Shown here: positions 1 through 5,115 of the stretch, in pieces
How the letters are laid out: the number at the start of each line of letters is the position of its first letter
How positions within the stretch are numbered: the stretch's first letter is position 1
DNA from: Flavobacterium sp. UBA4098
Lineage (GTDB): Bacteria; Bacteroidota; Bacteroidia; Flavobacteriales; Flavobacteriaceae
Assembly (NCBI GenBank): GCA_002382495.1
Contig: DFXW01000021.1
Coordinates: 101,910 to 107,347, forward strand
DNA length: 5,438 nucleotides
Reading direction: 5' to 3'
Program-made: the position numbers and the translations under genes
The notes under the pieces: model-generated
Told to the model about the DNA's origin: nothing
Database searches by the model: none
The model's input: only the letters and a program-made list of their open reading frames with translations

Positions 1-10
1 TTTTAGGATG

Positions 11-41
11 CAAATATGATGAATTATATTTTATTAACAAA
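11..41 (-). promoter_or_regulatory. Candidate Bacteroidetes-type promoter for a gene beyond the left edge
   Basis: Read on the - strand, TTTG (38-41) is followed after exactly 19 bases by CATATTTG (11-18). This fits the Bacteroidetes sigma-A pattern of a -33 TTTG and a -7 TAnnTTTG with one mismatch in the -7 box. Transcription would begin within the first few bases of the window and run leftwards, so the neighbour of rnhB is probably divergent. The rest of 1-157 is AT-rich, has no credible reading frame, and contains no equally good promoter for rnhB. Confidence 0.45.
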
Positions 42-157
42 TAGTTGTCTTAAAGTTAAATGTTTACAAATGTTAAATTTTTATCAAACTCAAAAAATCA
101 AACAACTATACTTACCAATTTAGTATTTAAAACTAATTTTACCAAAAACAATTTAGC

Positions 158-757
158 ATGCTTGCACTTCAATTTTCAAACTTTAATCTTGAAACAGGAA
201 CAGACGAAGCCGGTCGCGGCTGTCTCGCGGGTCCTGTAACAGCCGCTGCTGTGATTTTACCTGCCCATTTTGAAAATTCCATTTTGAATGACAGCAAACA
301 ATTGTCTGAAAAAGCGAGAGAAAAATTACGTCCTATTATTGAAGAACAAGCTGTTTCATTTGCGGTCACTCATTTAGAACCTTTAATTATAGACGAAATC
401 AATATTTTGAATGCTTCGATTAAAGCGATGCAAGAAAGTATCTTGAAATTGAATCCAAAACCTGAATACATTATTGTAGATGGGAATCGGTTTAAACCTG
501 TATCAGATATTCCGTACAGTTGTATTGTAAAAGGGGATGCTAAATTTATGAGTATTGCTGCGGCTTCTGTTTTAGCAAAAACCTACCGAGACGACTACAT
601 GAACAAAATTCACGAAGAATTTCCCATGTACAATTGGAAACAAAACAAAGGATATCCAACTCAAGAACACAGAGAGGCTATTCGTAAATATGGGGTAACC
701 AAATACCACCGTATGAGTTTTAGATTATTGCCTGAGCAGTTGAAACTAGAAATTTAA
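158..757 (+). CDS. rnhB: Ribonuclease HII
   Basis: This cytoplasmic endonuclease cuts the RNA strand of RNA-DNA hybrids. Its characteristic job in the cell is to nick 5' of single ribonucleotides left in DNA, which starts ribonucleotide excision repair. The 199-residue length is normal for the family. The N-terminal TDEAGRG motif (15-21) supplies D16 and E17. VDGN (107-110) gives D108, and KGDAK (125-129) gives D127, so the metal-binding acidic tetrad looks complete. The block IAAASVLAKTYRD (133-145) and GYPT (165-168) are also family signatures; Y166 matches the tyrosine that reads the RNA-DNA junction. The ATG at 158 gives the usual short lead of about 15 residues before the first motif, and no ribosome binding site is visible, as is common in Bacteroidetes. 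The gene converges on lipB with 76 bases between the stop codons. It is intact, and I see no sign of transfer. Confidence 0.97.
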   Translation: MLALQFSNFNLETGTDEAGRGCLAGPVTAAAVILPAHFENSILNDSKQLSEKAREKLRPIIEEQAVSFAVTHLEPLIIDEINILNASIKAMQESILKLNPKPEYIIVDGNRFKPVSDIPYSCIVKGDAKFMSIAAASVLAKTYRDDYMNKIHEEFPMYNWKQNKGYPTQEHREAIRKYGVTKYHRMSFRLLPEQLKLEI

Positions 758-761
758 ACTT

Positions 762-825
762 TTAGACTTCTTAGATTTTTAGAGGAATCTATAAAATCCA
801 ACTTTCTAATAATCTAGTAATCTAA
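762..825. terminator. Imperfect long hairpin between convergent rnhB and lipB, possible bidirectional terminator
   Basis: The left arm (762-785) contains three TTAGA-like units and is largely complementary to the right arm (803-825), with TCTAA units facing it. By hand, about 18 of 24 positions pair as Watson-Crick, plus two G-U pairs, with one bulge and a 17-base loop. A smaller alternative stem is TAGATT (772-777) with AATCTA (786-791). The position, 5 bases after the rnhB stop and just beyond the lipB stop, suits a terminator for both genes. The stem is AT-rich and lacks a clean U-run, so function is inferred from position. Confidence 0.4.
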
Positions 826-851
826 TATTCTAATTATCTAATAATCGAGCA
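804..851. repeat. Phased 8-bp tandem repeat, consensus ATCTAATA
   Basis: Six consecutive 8-base units keep exact register, with TC at 805, 813, 821, 829, 837 and 845. The units are TTCTAATA, ATCTAGTA, ATCTAATA, TTCTAATT, ATCTAATA and the degenerate ATCGAGCA. The array overlaps the 3' end of lipB, so the last residues of LipB (Ser-Ile-Ile-Arg) and its TAA stop are made of repeat sequence. Loosely spaced inverted copies (TTAGA at 762, 771 and 779) lie on the rnhB side. Confidence 0.7.
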
Positions 852-1535
852 TTCAAACAATGACACAAAATGATGCAGAATTTTAGCTTTCACTTCGTTT
901 TCATCTACGCTTTCAACTCCAAGTTCCACATTTAAGGAAGTCACTGCTTTGCCGCGAATACCACAAGGAATGATATTGTCAAAATAACCCAAATCGGCAT
1001 TGACGTTTAAGGCAAAACCATGCATGGTCACCCAACGCGAAGCACGTACTCCCATGGCACAAATTTTTCGAGCAAAAGGGGTTCCAACGCCCAACCAAAC
1101 TCCCGTTTCTCCCTCACTTCGACCACAAGTCAAACCGTATTCGGCTAATGTTAAAATGATAGCTTCTTCCAATAATCGCAAATATTTATGAATATCGGTA
1201 AAGAAATTTTCTAAGTCTAAAATGGGATAGCCTACGATTTGGCCCGGACCATGATAAGTAATATCTCCTCCCCTATTGATTTTATAAAAGGTAGCGCCTT
1301 TGGCCTCCAATTGTTTTTCAGAAAGCAACAAATTACTCAAATCGCCACTTTTACCTAAAGTATACACATGTGGATGTTCTACAAAAAGGAAATAGTTAGG
1401 CGTAGGTAAACTGGTTTCGTCTTTTCTATTTTGGATTTTCAAATCGACAATGCCTTTGAACAATTCCTCTTGGTATTCCCAAGTGGCTTTGTAATCTTTG
1501 TTTCCTAGATCGAATAATTGGATTTGTTTGTTCAT
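834..1535 (-). CDS. lipB: Octanoyltransferase (lipoyl(octanoyl) transferase)
   Basis: LipB moves the octanoyl group from octanoyl-acyl carrier protein to the target lysine of lipoyl domains (for example in pyruvate and 2-oxoglutarate dehydrogenases and the glycine cleavage H protein). This is the first step of endogenous lipoate synthesis and takes place in the cytoplasm. The 233 residues contain the signature RGGDITYHGPGQ (88-99) with H95, ARKICAMGVR (155-164) with the catalytic lysine K157, and NIIPCGIRGKAVTSL (187-201) with the acyl-carrying cysteine C191. All key residues are present. The ATG at 1535 precedes a typical start (LFDLGNKDYK). The gene converges on rnhB and diverges from lysS. 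Its leader holds a hairpin, and a -7 promoter element lies about 55-60 bases upstream. The last few codons fall in an 8-bp repeat, so the C-terminal tail is probably lineage-specific. lipA is not in this window. Confidence 0.97.
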   Translation of the reverse strand: MNKQIQLFDLGNKDYKATWEYQEELFKGIVDLKIQNRKDETSLPTPNYFLFVEHPHVYTLGKSGDLSNLLLSEKQLEAKGATFYKINRGGDITYHGPGQIVGYPILDLENFFTDIHKYLRLLEEAIILTLAEYGLTCGRSEGETGVWLGVGTPFARKICAMGVRASRWVTMHGFALNVNADLGYFDNIIPCGIRGKAVTSLNVELGVESVDENEVKAKILHHFVSLFECSIIR

Positions 1536-1540
1536 TTGTC

Positions 1541-1588
1541 ATTGCGAGGAACGAACTCATTTAAAATCGTTCCTTTTTATATTGCGAG
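1541..1588. repeat. ATTGCGAGGAACGA-type repeat forming a hairpin in the lipB leader
   Basis: AGGAACGA (1547-1554) and TCGTTCCT (1567-1574) form a perfect 8-bp inverted repeat with a 12-base loop. ATTGCGAG occurs as exact direct copies at 1541-1548 and 1581-1588. The left copy, with TCATTGCGAGGAACGAA, matches from memory a short dispersed repeat seen in many bacterial genomes, including Bacteroidetes. On the lipB side the stem ends 11 bases before the start codon, so it would sit in the 5' untranslated region and could limit ribosome access. Whether it has a role or is only an inserted repeat remnant cannot be told from sequence alone. Confidence 0.6.
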
Positions 1589-1589
1589 C

Positions 1590-1597
1590 CAAAGGTA
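1590..1597 (-). promoter_or_regulatory. -7 promoter element for lipB
   Basis: On the - strand this is TACCTTTG, an exact match to the Bacteroidetes -7 consensus TAnnTTTG. The nearest upstream TTTG (1612-1615) is only 14 bases away, shorter than the usual 17-23, so the -33 part is weak. Transcription would start near 1582-1585, giving a leader of about 50 bases that includes the hairpin at 1547-1574. Confidence 0.5.
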
Positions 1598-1626
1598 CAA
1601 AGTTTTGAAAACAAATTCGTCTTTTC

Positions 1627-1728
1627 TAGCCCTGATGGAAGCGACATCCTTTTAACGCTTCCCAAACGTTAAAAGATACAGCGTACAGCAGGACCCAACG
1701 AGATAAAAAACAAAAAGTGCTGCTTCTG
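1627..1728 (+). ncRNA. Structured intergenic element resembling a dispersed flavobacterial motif
   Basis: The block opens with TAGCCCTGATGGAAGCG and closes its core with ATACAGCGTACAGCAGGAC. The centre is a perfect 9-bp stem, CTTTTAACG (1649-1657) with CGTTAAAAG (1667-1675), and a 9-base loop. An outer stem pairs CCTG (1631-1634) with CAGG (1689-1692) around an internal loop in which AGCG appears on both sides. CAGCA (1686-1690) could alternatively pair with TGCTG (1718-1722). I recall very similar GATGGAAGCGGCATCCTTTT...AAAGATACAGC blocks scattered through Flavobacterium genomes; the Flavo-1 RNA family is one possible identity, but I cannot confirm it. The block lies upstream of both neighbouring promoters, so it is probably not part of either mRNA leader. 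It covers most of the gene-free stretch between lipB and lysS. The strand is assigned from the remembered motif orientation. Confidence 0.45.
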
Positions 1729-1743
1729 AAAAAACTGAGATGT

Positions 1744-1778
1744 TTTTCAAATTTTGAAATTGCTACGTTTTCAAATTT
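1744..1778. repeat. Two 11-bp direct repeats flanking the lysS -33 region
   Basis: TTTTCAAATTT occurs exactly at 1744-1754 and 1768-1778, 24 bases start to start. The first copy is part of a small inverted repeat, TTTCAA (1745-1750) with TTGAAA (1754-1759). The copies bracket the proposed -33 TTG of lysS, a place where a regulator could bind, but the sequence is AT-rich and chance is a real alternative. Confidence 0.35.
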
Positions 1779-1789
1779 AACTATCTTTG
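1760..1789 (+). promoter_or_regulatory. Bacteroidetes-type promoter for lysS
   Basis: TTG (1760-1762), a 19-base spacer and TATCTTTG (1782-1789) match the -33/-7 pattern of the Bacteroidetes primary sigma factor, with a perfect TAnnTTTG. Transcription would start near 1795, leaving a leader of only about 15 bases before the lysS ATG at 1811, with no Shine-Dalgarno sequence. Confidence 0.65.
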
Positions 1790-1810
1790 CGCTCTTAAAA
1801 TCCGAATACA

Positions 1811-3520
1811 ATGGCATTATCCGAACAAGAAATTTTACGTAGAGAAGCACTTACCGAATTACGCAATTTAGGTATTGAGCCGTATCCAGCAGCCGAGTTT
1901 ACCACCACCGCTTATTCGAGCGAAATCCTAGCTAACTTCGAGAAATACGAAGGTAAGGAAGTGATTTTAGCGGGTCGATTGATGGGAAAACGCATCATGG
2001 GAAAGGCGTCGTTTGCCGAATTGAAGGATGCTGAAGGACGTATTCAAGTTTATGTTTCGAGAGATGATATTTCGGATGATGAAGAAAAAACCATGTACAA
2101 TGTAGTTTTCAAAAAACTATTGGACATTGGTGATTTCATTGGGATTCGCGGAACAGTTTTTAAAACACAGGTGGGCGAAATCTCAGTTCATGTTTATGGT
2201 TTAACGGTTTTGGCGAAAGCCTTAAAACCACTTCCTGTAGTGAAAATGGATGCGGATGGAAAAATCCACGATGCATTTGCCGATCCGGAACAAAGATACC
2301 GTCGTCGTTATGTAGATTTAACGGTGAACGACCATGTGAAAGATACGTTTATCAAAAGAACTAAATTGTTCAACGCCATGCGTTCGTTTTTTAACGACAA
2401 AGGCTATTTGGAAGTAGAAACTCCGGTTTTGCAACCTATTCCGGGTGGAGCAGCGGCGCGACCATTTATCACGCACCACAACTCGCTTGACATTCCGCTA
2501 TACATGCGTATTGCCAATGAGTTGTACTTAAAAAGATTGATTGTAGGTGGATTTGAAGGGGTATATGAGTTCTCTAAAAACTTTCGTAACGAAGGAATGG
2601 ACAGAACACACAACCCAGAATTTACCGCTATGGAAATATATGTAGCCTACAAAGACTACAACTGGATGATGAACTTTACCGAAAACTTGTTAGAGCATTG
2701 TGCTATTGGAGTGAACGGAACCAGTGAGGTGACTTTTGGCGAACACAAAATCAATTTCAAAGCGCCCTATGCCAGAGTAACCATGACCGATGCGATCAAA
2801 CAGTTTACTGGTTTTGATATTTCGGGCAAATCAGAAGCGGAATTGTTTTCTGCTGCAAAAGGGATGGGAATTGACGTGGACGAAACCATGGGGAAAGGAA
2901 AATTGATTGACGAAATTTTTGGCGCTAAATGCGAAGGAAATTACATTCAGCCAACTTTCATCACCGATTATCCAAAAGAAATGAGTCCGCTTTGTAAACA
3001 GCACCGTGACAATCCAGAATTGACTGAACGTTTTGAATTGATGGTGTGCGGAAAAGAGGTGGCCAATGCTTACTCGGAATTGAATGACCCAATTGATCAA
3101 AGAGAGCGTTTTGAAGACCAAATGCGTTTGGCCGAAAAAGGTGATGATGAAGCCAATGGGGTGATCGATGAGGATTTCTTAAGAGCTTTGGAATACGGAA
3201 TGCCACCCACTTCTGGATTGGGAATTGGAATGGACCGATTGATGATGTTCTTGACAAATAATGCCTCAATTCAAGAAGTGTTGTTCTTCCCGCAAATGCG
3301 ACCGGAGAAAAAACAAGTTCAAATTGAATTAACAGAAGAAGAAAAATTAATCGTTGATTTATTGAAAGCAAACAACAACCAAATGGATTTGGCCGCATTG
3401 AAAGCCAAATCAGAATTGAGCGGTAAAAAATGGGATGCTGCAACGAAAGGCTTGTCTCAACACAAACTAATCAAAGTAAGCGTGGCTGGCGAAAGCAAAA
3501 TAATGGAATTGATTGGATAA
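1811..3520 (+). CDS. lysS: Lysyl-tRNA synthetase, class II
   Basis: LysRS attaches lysine to tRNA-Lys in the cytoplasm using ATP. The protein has an N-terminal OB-fold anticodon-binding domain at about 50-135 (VILAGRLMGKR, FAELKDAEGRIQVYV). The class II catalytic domain follows: motif 1 around 195-212 (GYLEVETPVLQPIPGG), motif 2 at 258-274 (FRNEGMDRTHNPEF, with R259 for ATP) and motif 3 at 469-477 (GLGIGMDRL, with R476). The core ends near MRPEK (496-500). At 569 residues it is about 65 longer than typical bacterial enzymes of roughly 500. The extra C-terminal part (about 505-569) has a helix-rich pattern ending LSQHKLIKVSVAGESKIMELIG-like, which looks like a small winged-helix fold; I believe such tails are usual in Flavobacteria. 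The ATG at 1811 sits just after a good promoter. A strong hairpin terminator follows 17 bases after the stop. The gene appears monocistronic and intact. Confidence 0.97.
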   Translation: MALSEQEILRREALTELRNLGIEPYPAAEFTTTAYSSEILANFEKYEGKEVILAGRLMGKRIMGKASFAELKDAEGRIQVYVSRDDISDDEEKTMYNVVFKKLLDIGDFIGIRGTVFKTQVGEISVHVYGLTVLAKALKPLPVVKMDADGKIHDAFADPEQRYRRRYVDLTVNDHVKDTFIKRTKLFNAMRSFFNDKGYLEVETPVLQPIPGGAAARPFITHHNSLDIPLYMRIANELYLKRLIVGGFEGVYEFSKNFRNEGMDRTHNPEFTAMEIYVAYKDYNWMMNFTENLLEHCAIGVNGTSEVTFGEHKINFKAPYARVTMTDAIKQFTGFDISGKSEAELFSAAKGMGIDVDETMGKGKLIDEIFGAKCEGNYIQPTFITDYPKEMSPLCKQHRDNPELTERFELMVCGKEVANAYSELNDPIDQRERFEDQMRLAEKGDDEANGVIDEDFLRALEYGMPPTSGLGIGMDRLMMFLTNNASIQEVLFFPQMRPEKKQVQIELTEEEKLIVDLLKANNNQMDLAALKAKSELSGKKWDAATKGLSQHKLIKVSVAGESKIMELIG

Positions 3521-3536
3521 TTAATTTCGTACTAAT

Positions 3537-3570
3537 AAAAAAAGGAGCTTCTGTTGAAGCTCCTTTTTTG
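3537..3570. terminator. Bidirectional intrinsic terminator between lysS and the DJ-1-like gene
   Basis: GGAGCTTC (3544-3551) pairs perfectly with GAAGCTCC (3556-3563) around a TGTT loop. Six A-T pairs extend the stem (3538-3543 with 3564-3569), so either strand ends in a run of six or seven U. The structure starts 17 bases after the lysS stop and 3 bases after the stop of the convergent gene, so it should end both transcripts. Confidence 0.93.
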
Positions 3571-3572
3571 GT

Positions 3573-4388
3573 TTATTTCTTTTGAATTAAGGGTAACATA
3601 ATCATATCATACATCTCTTTCATCATTGCAGCCACTTGTGGGTCAGACTTTTTTGGAACACCCGCATCATAAGGCGGTTTAGGATCGTATTCTAAATCCA
3701 ACATGACCGCTTCTGTATATTTTCTACCCAATAAATCGTCAATGATAGCCAAAGACATATCAATTCCTGCAGATACTCCAGCAGACGTCCAATATTTTCC
3801 ATCATGGACATAGCGTTCTTCCTTAAAGTTAGCACCATAGGATTTCATCATTTCTTCTCCTCTATACCAATTGGATGTTGTATTTTTTCCCTTTAATAAT
3901 CCTGTTGCTCCCAATACCCAAGCGCCTGTACAAACACTTGTAGTATATTTAGTTGTTTTATCAATAGTTCTAATCCAATTGAGGGTTTCTTCATCTTTGG
4001 TAAGCATAATAGTTTCGGCAGCACCGCCAGGAATTACCAAAATATCTAAAGATTTCACATCTGCAAAAGAACTATCAATTTTTATTTCAAGCCCTCTTTG
4101 GTTTTTAACCATACCTCTATTCTTTGCAACAAAATAGGTTTTAGCACCCATAATTTCTGCCAAAGTATGATAAGGTCCCATCGCATCTAAGGTATTGTAC
4201 CCATCGTACAACAAAATTCCAATTTTCTTAATTGGATATTTAGGTTTTGCAAATAAAATATCCATCATTTCTTGATGTTCATCAGCTGTGCCAATAGCAA
4301 GACTATCTGGATTTGTTTTTTGAGAAAAGCTAAATCCTGAAGTAAGAATGGTACAAAGTATTAAAGTTGAATTAAGTATTGTTTTCAT
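3573..4388 (-). CDS. Exported DJ-1/PfpI-family protein, isonitrile-hydratase-like
   Basis: The 271-residue protein begins with a Sec-type signal peptide: K2, a hydrophobic stretch at about 4-20, and likely cleavage after GFSFS (22) before Q23. It should therefore act in the periplasm or outside the inner membrane. The DJ-1/PfpI (class I glutamine amidotransferase-like) domain covers about 53-235. Visible landmarks are KIGILLYDGYNTLDAMGPY (55-73) with D68, ILVIPGG (116-122), the nucleophile elbow SVCTGAWVLGATGLL (151-165) with C153, and YWTSAGVSAGIDMSLAII (199-216). The LDxxGP aspartate with the CTG cysteine is the arrangement of isonitrile (isocyanide) hydratases such as Pseudomonas InhA, rather than of DJ-1 itself. 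The start codon overlaps the PepSY stop as ATGA, so translation is probably coupled, and it is the last gene of the operon. The family also contains chaperone-like, amidase-like and uncharacterised members, so the reaction is inferred. C12 does not form a lipobox. Confidence 0.85.
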   Translation of the reverse strand: MKTILNSTLILCTILTSGFSFSQKTNPDSLAIGTADEHQEMMDILFAKPKYPIKKIGILLYDGYNTLDAMGPYHTLAEIMGAKTYFVAKNRGMVKNQRGLEIKIDSSFADVKSLDILVIPGGAAETIMLTKDEETLNWIRTIDKTTKYTTSVCTGAWVLGATGLLKGKNTTSNWYRGEEMMKSYGANFKEERYVHDGKYWTSAGVSAGIDMSLAIIDDLLGRKYTEAVMLDLEYDPKPPYDAGVPKKSDPQVAAMMKEMYDMIMLPLIQKK

Positions 4389-5113
4389 TTTCTTTTCAAT
4401 TTAAACGTTAAAAAATAGAGTAAAAAACCCGATAAAATAGTTACTAAGCCCAAAACTGAGAAAATACGTAAAACCCAATTGTTAATATTGTCTCGATTTT
4501 CATAATCCATTGTATGAAGCATCCAAAGAAAATCAAATGCCCTCCAAGAATTAGTTCGATAACTTTGCACTGTTCCTAATTCTGCAGACACATAAACTGT
4601 TACATTGTTTGGTTTGGCAAATGTAACCGCATAAGCTGGCAATGGTTTTTCTCGATACTCATGATGTCCATTTGTAGAGGTCAAATATTCTGTTTTTAAT
4701 ATAGCCGATGGTTTTTTTAAACTTTTAACAGCTACTTGACTTGCCTCTTGTTGGTTCAATGTTGTTTTGGGCGCAAGGGTATTCATTTCAAAAAGCAGAA
4801 CCTTTTCTTGAGGTTTCAGTAATTCTATCAGATAATAAGCCTTTCCCAATATAGCTACAACCTGAATGTTTTTGAAGGAAATGGATGGGTAATTAGTCTG
4901 TAAACTATCCAACAAAGTCCCTAAAGACTCATTGTTGGACTGAATCGGCAACGGTTTTGAATCAGCTTTTAGGTTATTACCTCTTATTTGTTCAATTTTT
5001 GTCCAACTAAAGTACAAACCACCTATAGTCCAAGCTAAGAATTGTATTCCTAGTATAAGTCCAAGATACCGGTGGACTTTTCGAGTCCACCGGCTAACTA
5101 TTTTTTTCTTCAT
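4385..5113 (-). CDS. PepSY-domain inner-membrane protein (two transmembrane helices)
   Basis: The 242-residue protein has a basic N-terminus (RWTRKVHRYLG, 8-18) leading into a first membrane helix at about 17-36. A periplasmic PepSY-like region follows at about 37-210, and a second helix at about 213-235 ends in the basic tail FKLKRK. Positive ends on both sides put both termini in the cytoplasm. H14 at the first helix and H200 in WMLHTMDY just before the second match conserved histidines of PepSY-associated helix proteins, some of which (for example FoxB and PiuB) bind haem and reduce ferric siderophores. This protein is shorter and has only two helices, so a reductase role is inferred. The start lies 2 bases after the TonB-dependent receptor stop, and the gene overlaps the next by 4 bases, so the three are surely cotranscribed. 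A 10-bp inverted repeat lies at bases 21-45 of the gene. Confidence 0.82.
   Translation of the reverse strand: MKKKIVSRWTRKVHRYLGLILGIQFLAWTIGGLYFSWTKIEQIRGNNLKADSKPLPIQSNNESLGTLLDSLQTNYPSISFKNIQVVAILGKAYYLIELLKPQEKVLLFEMNTLAPKTTLNQQEASQVAVKSLKKPSAILKTEYLTSTNGHHEYREKPLPAYAVTFAKPNNVTVYVSAELGTVQSYRTNSWRAFDFLWMLHTMDYENRDNINNWVLRIFSVLGLVTILSGFLLYFLTFKLKRK
5069..5093 (-). repeat. Perfect GC-rich inverted repeat inside the PepSY gene start
   Basis: On the coding strand CCGGTGGACT and AGTCCACCGG form a perfect 10-bp stem around a CGAAA loop, with a possible further G-U pair. It covers bases 21-45 of the gene, coding for R8-W9-T10-R11-K12-V13-H14-R15. No U-run follows, so it is not a standard terminator. 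Such a stable hairpin near a start codon could slow translation of the PepSY protein relative to the receptor; this is inference. Confidence 0.8.
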
Positions 5114-5115
5114 TA

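Noticed and set aside
134..141. TAATTTTA as the rnhB -7 promoter element
   Set aside because: It has one mismatch to TAnnTTTG and no TTG at the expected distance upstream; too weak in such AT-rich sequence.
1000..1191. A 63-codon + strand frame inside lipB
   Set aside because: It is antisense to the conserved LipB active-site region and shows no family features.
1429..1560. Upstream ATGs at 1560 and 1542 (- strand) opening a 44-codon frame across the lipB start
   Set aside because: They are out of frame with lipB, the upstream part falls in the repeat hairpin, and the product looks random; no evidence for a leader peptide.
1626..1850. A 74-codon - strand frame between lipB and lysS
   Set aside because: It overlaps the lysS start, the lysS promoter and the structured intergenic element, and its product resembles no family I know; a chance frame.
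2961..3443. A 160-codon - strand frame inside lysS
   Set aside because: It lies wholly antisense to conserved catalytic regions of lysS and has a composition expected of a shadow frame.
4351..4388. A lipoprotein signal in the DJ-1-like protein (Cys12)
   Set aside because: The residues before Cys12 (Leu-Ile-Leu) do not fit a lipobox, and the hydrophobic stretch continues past it; an ordinary Sec signal peptide fits better.
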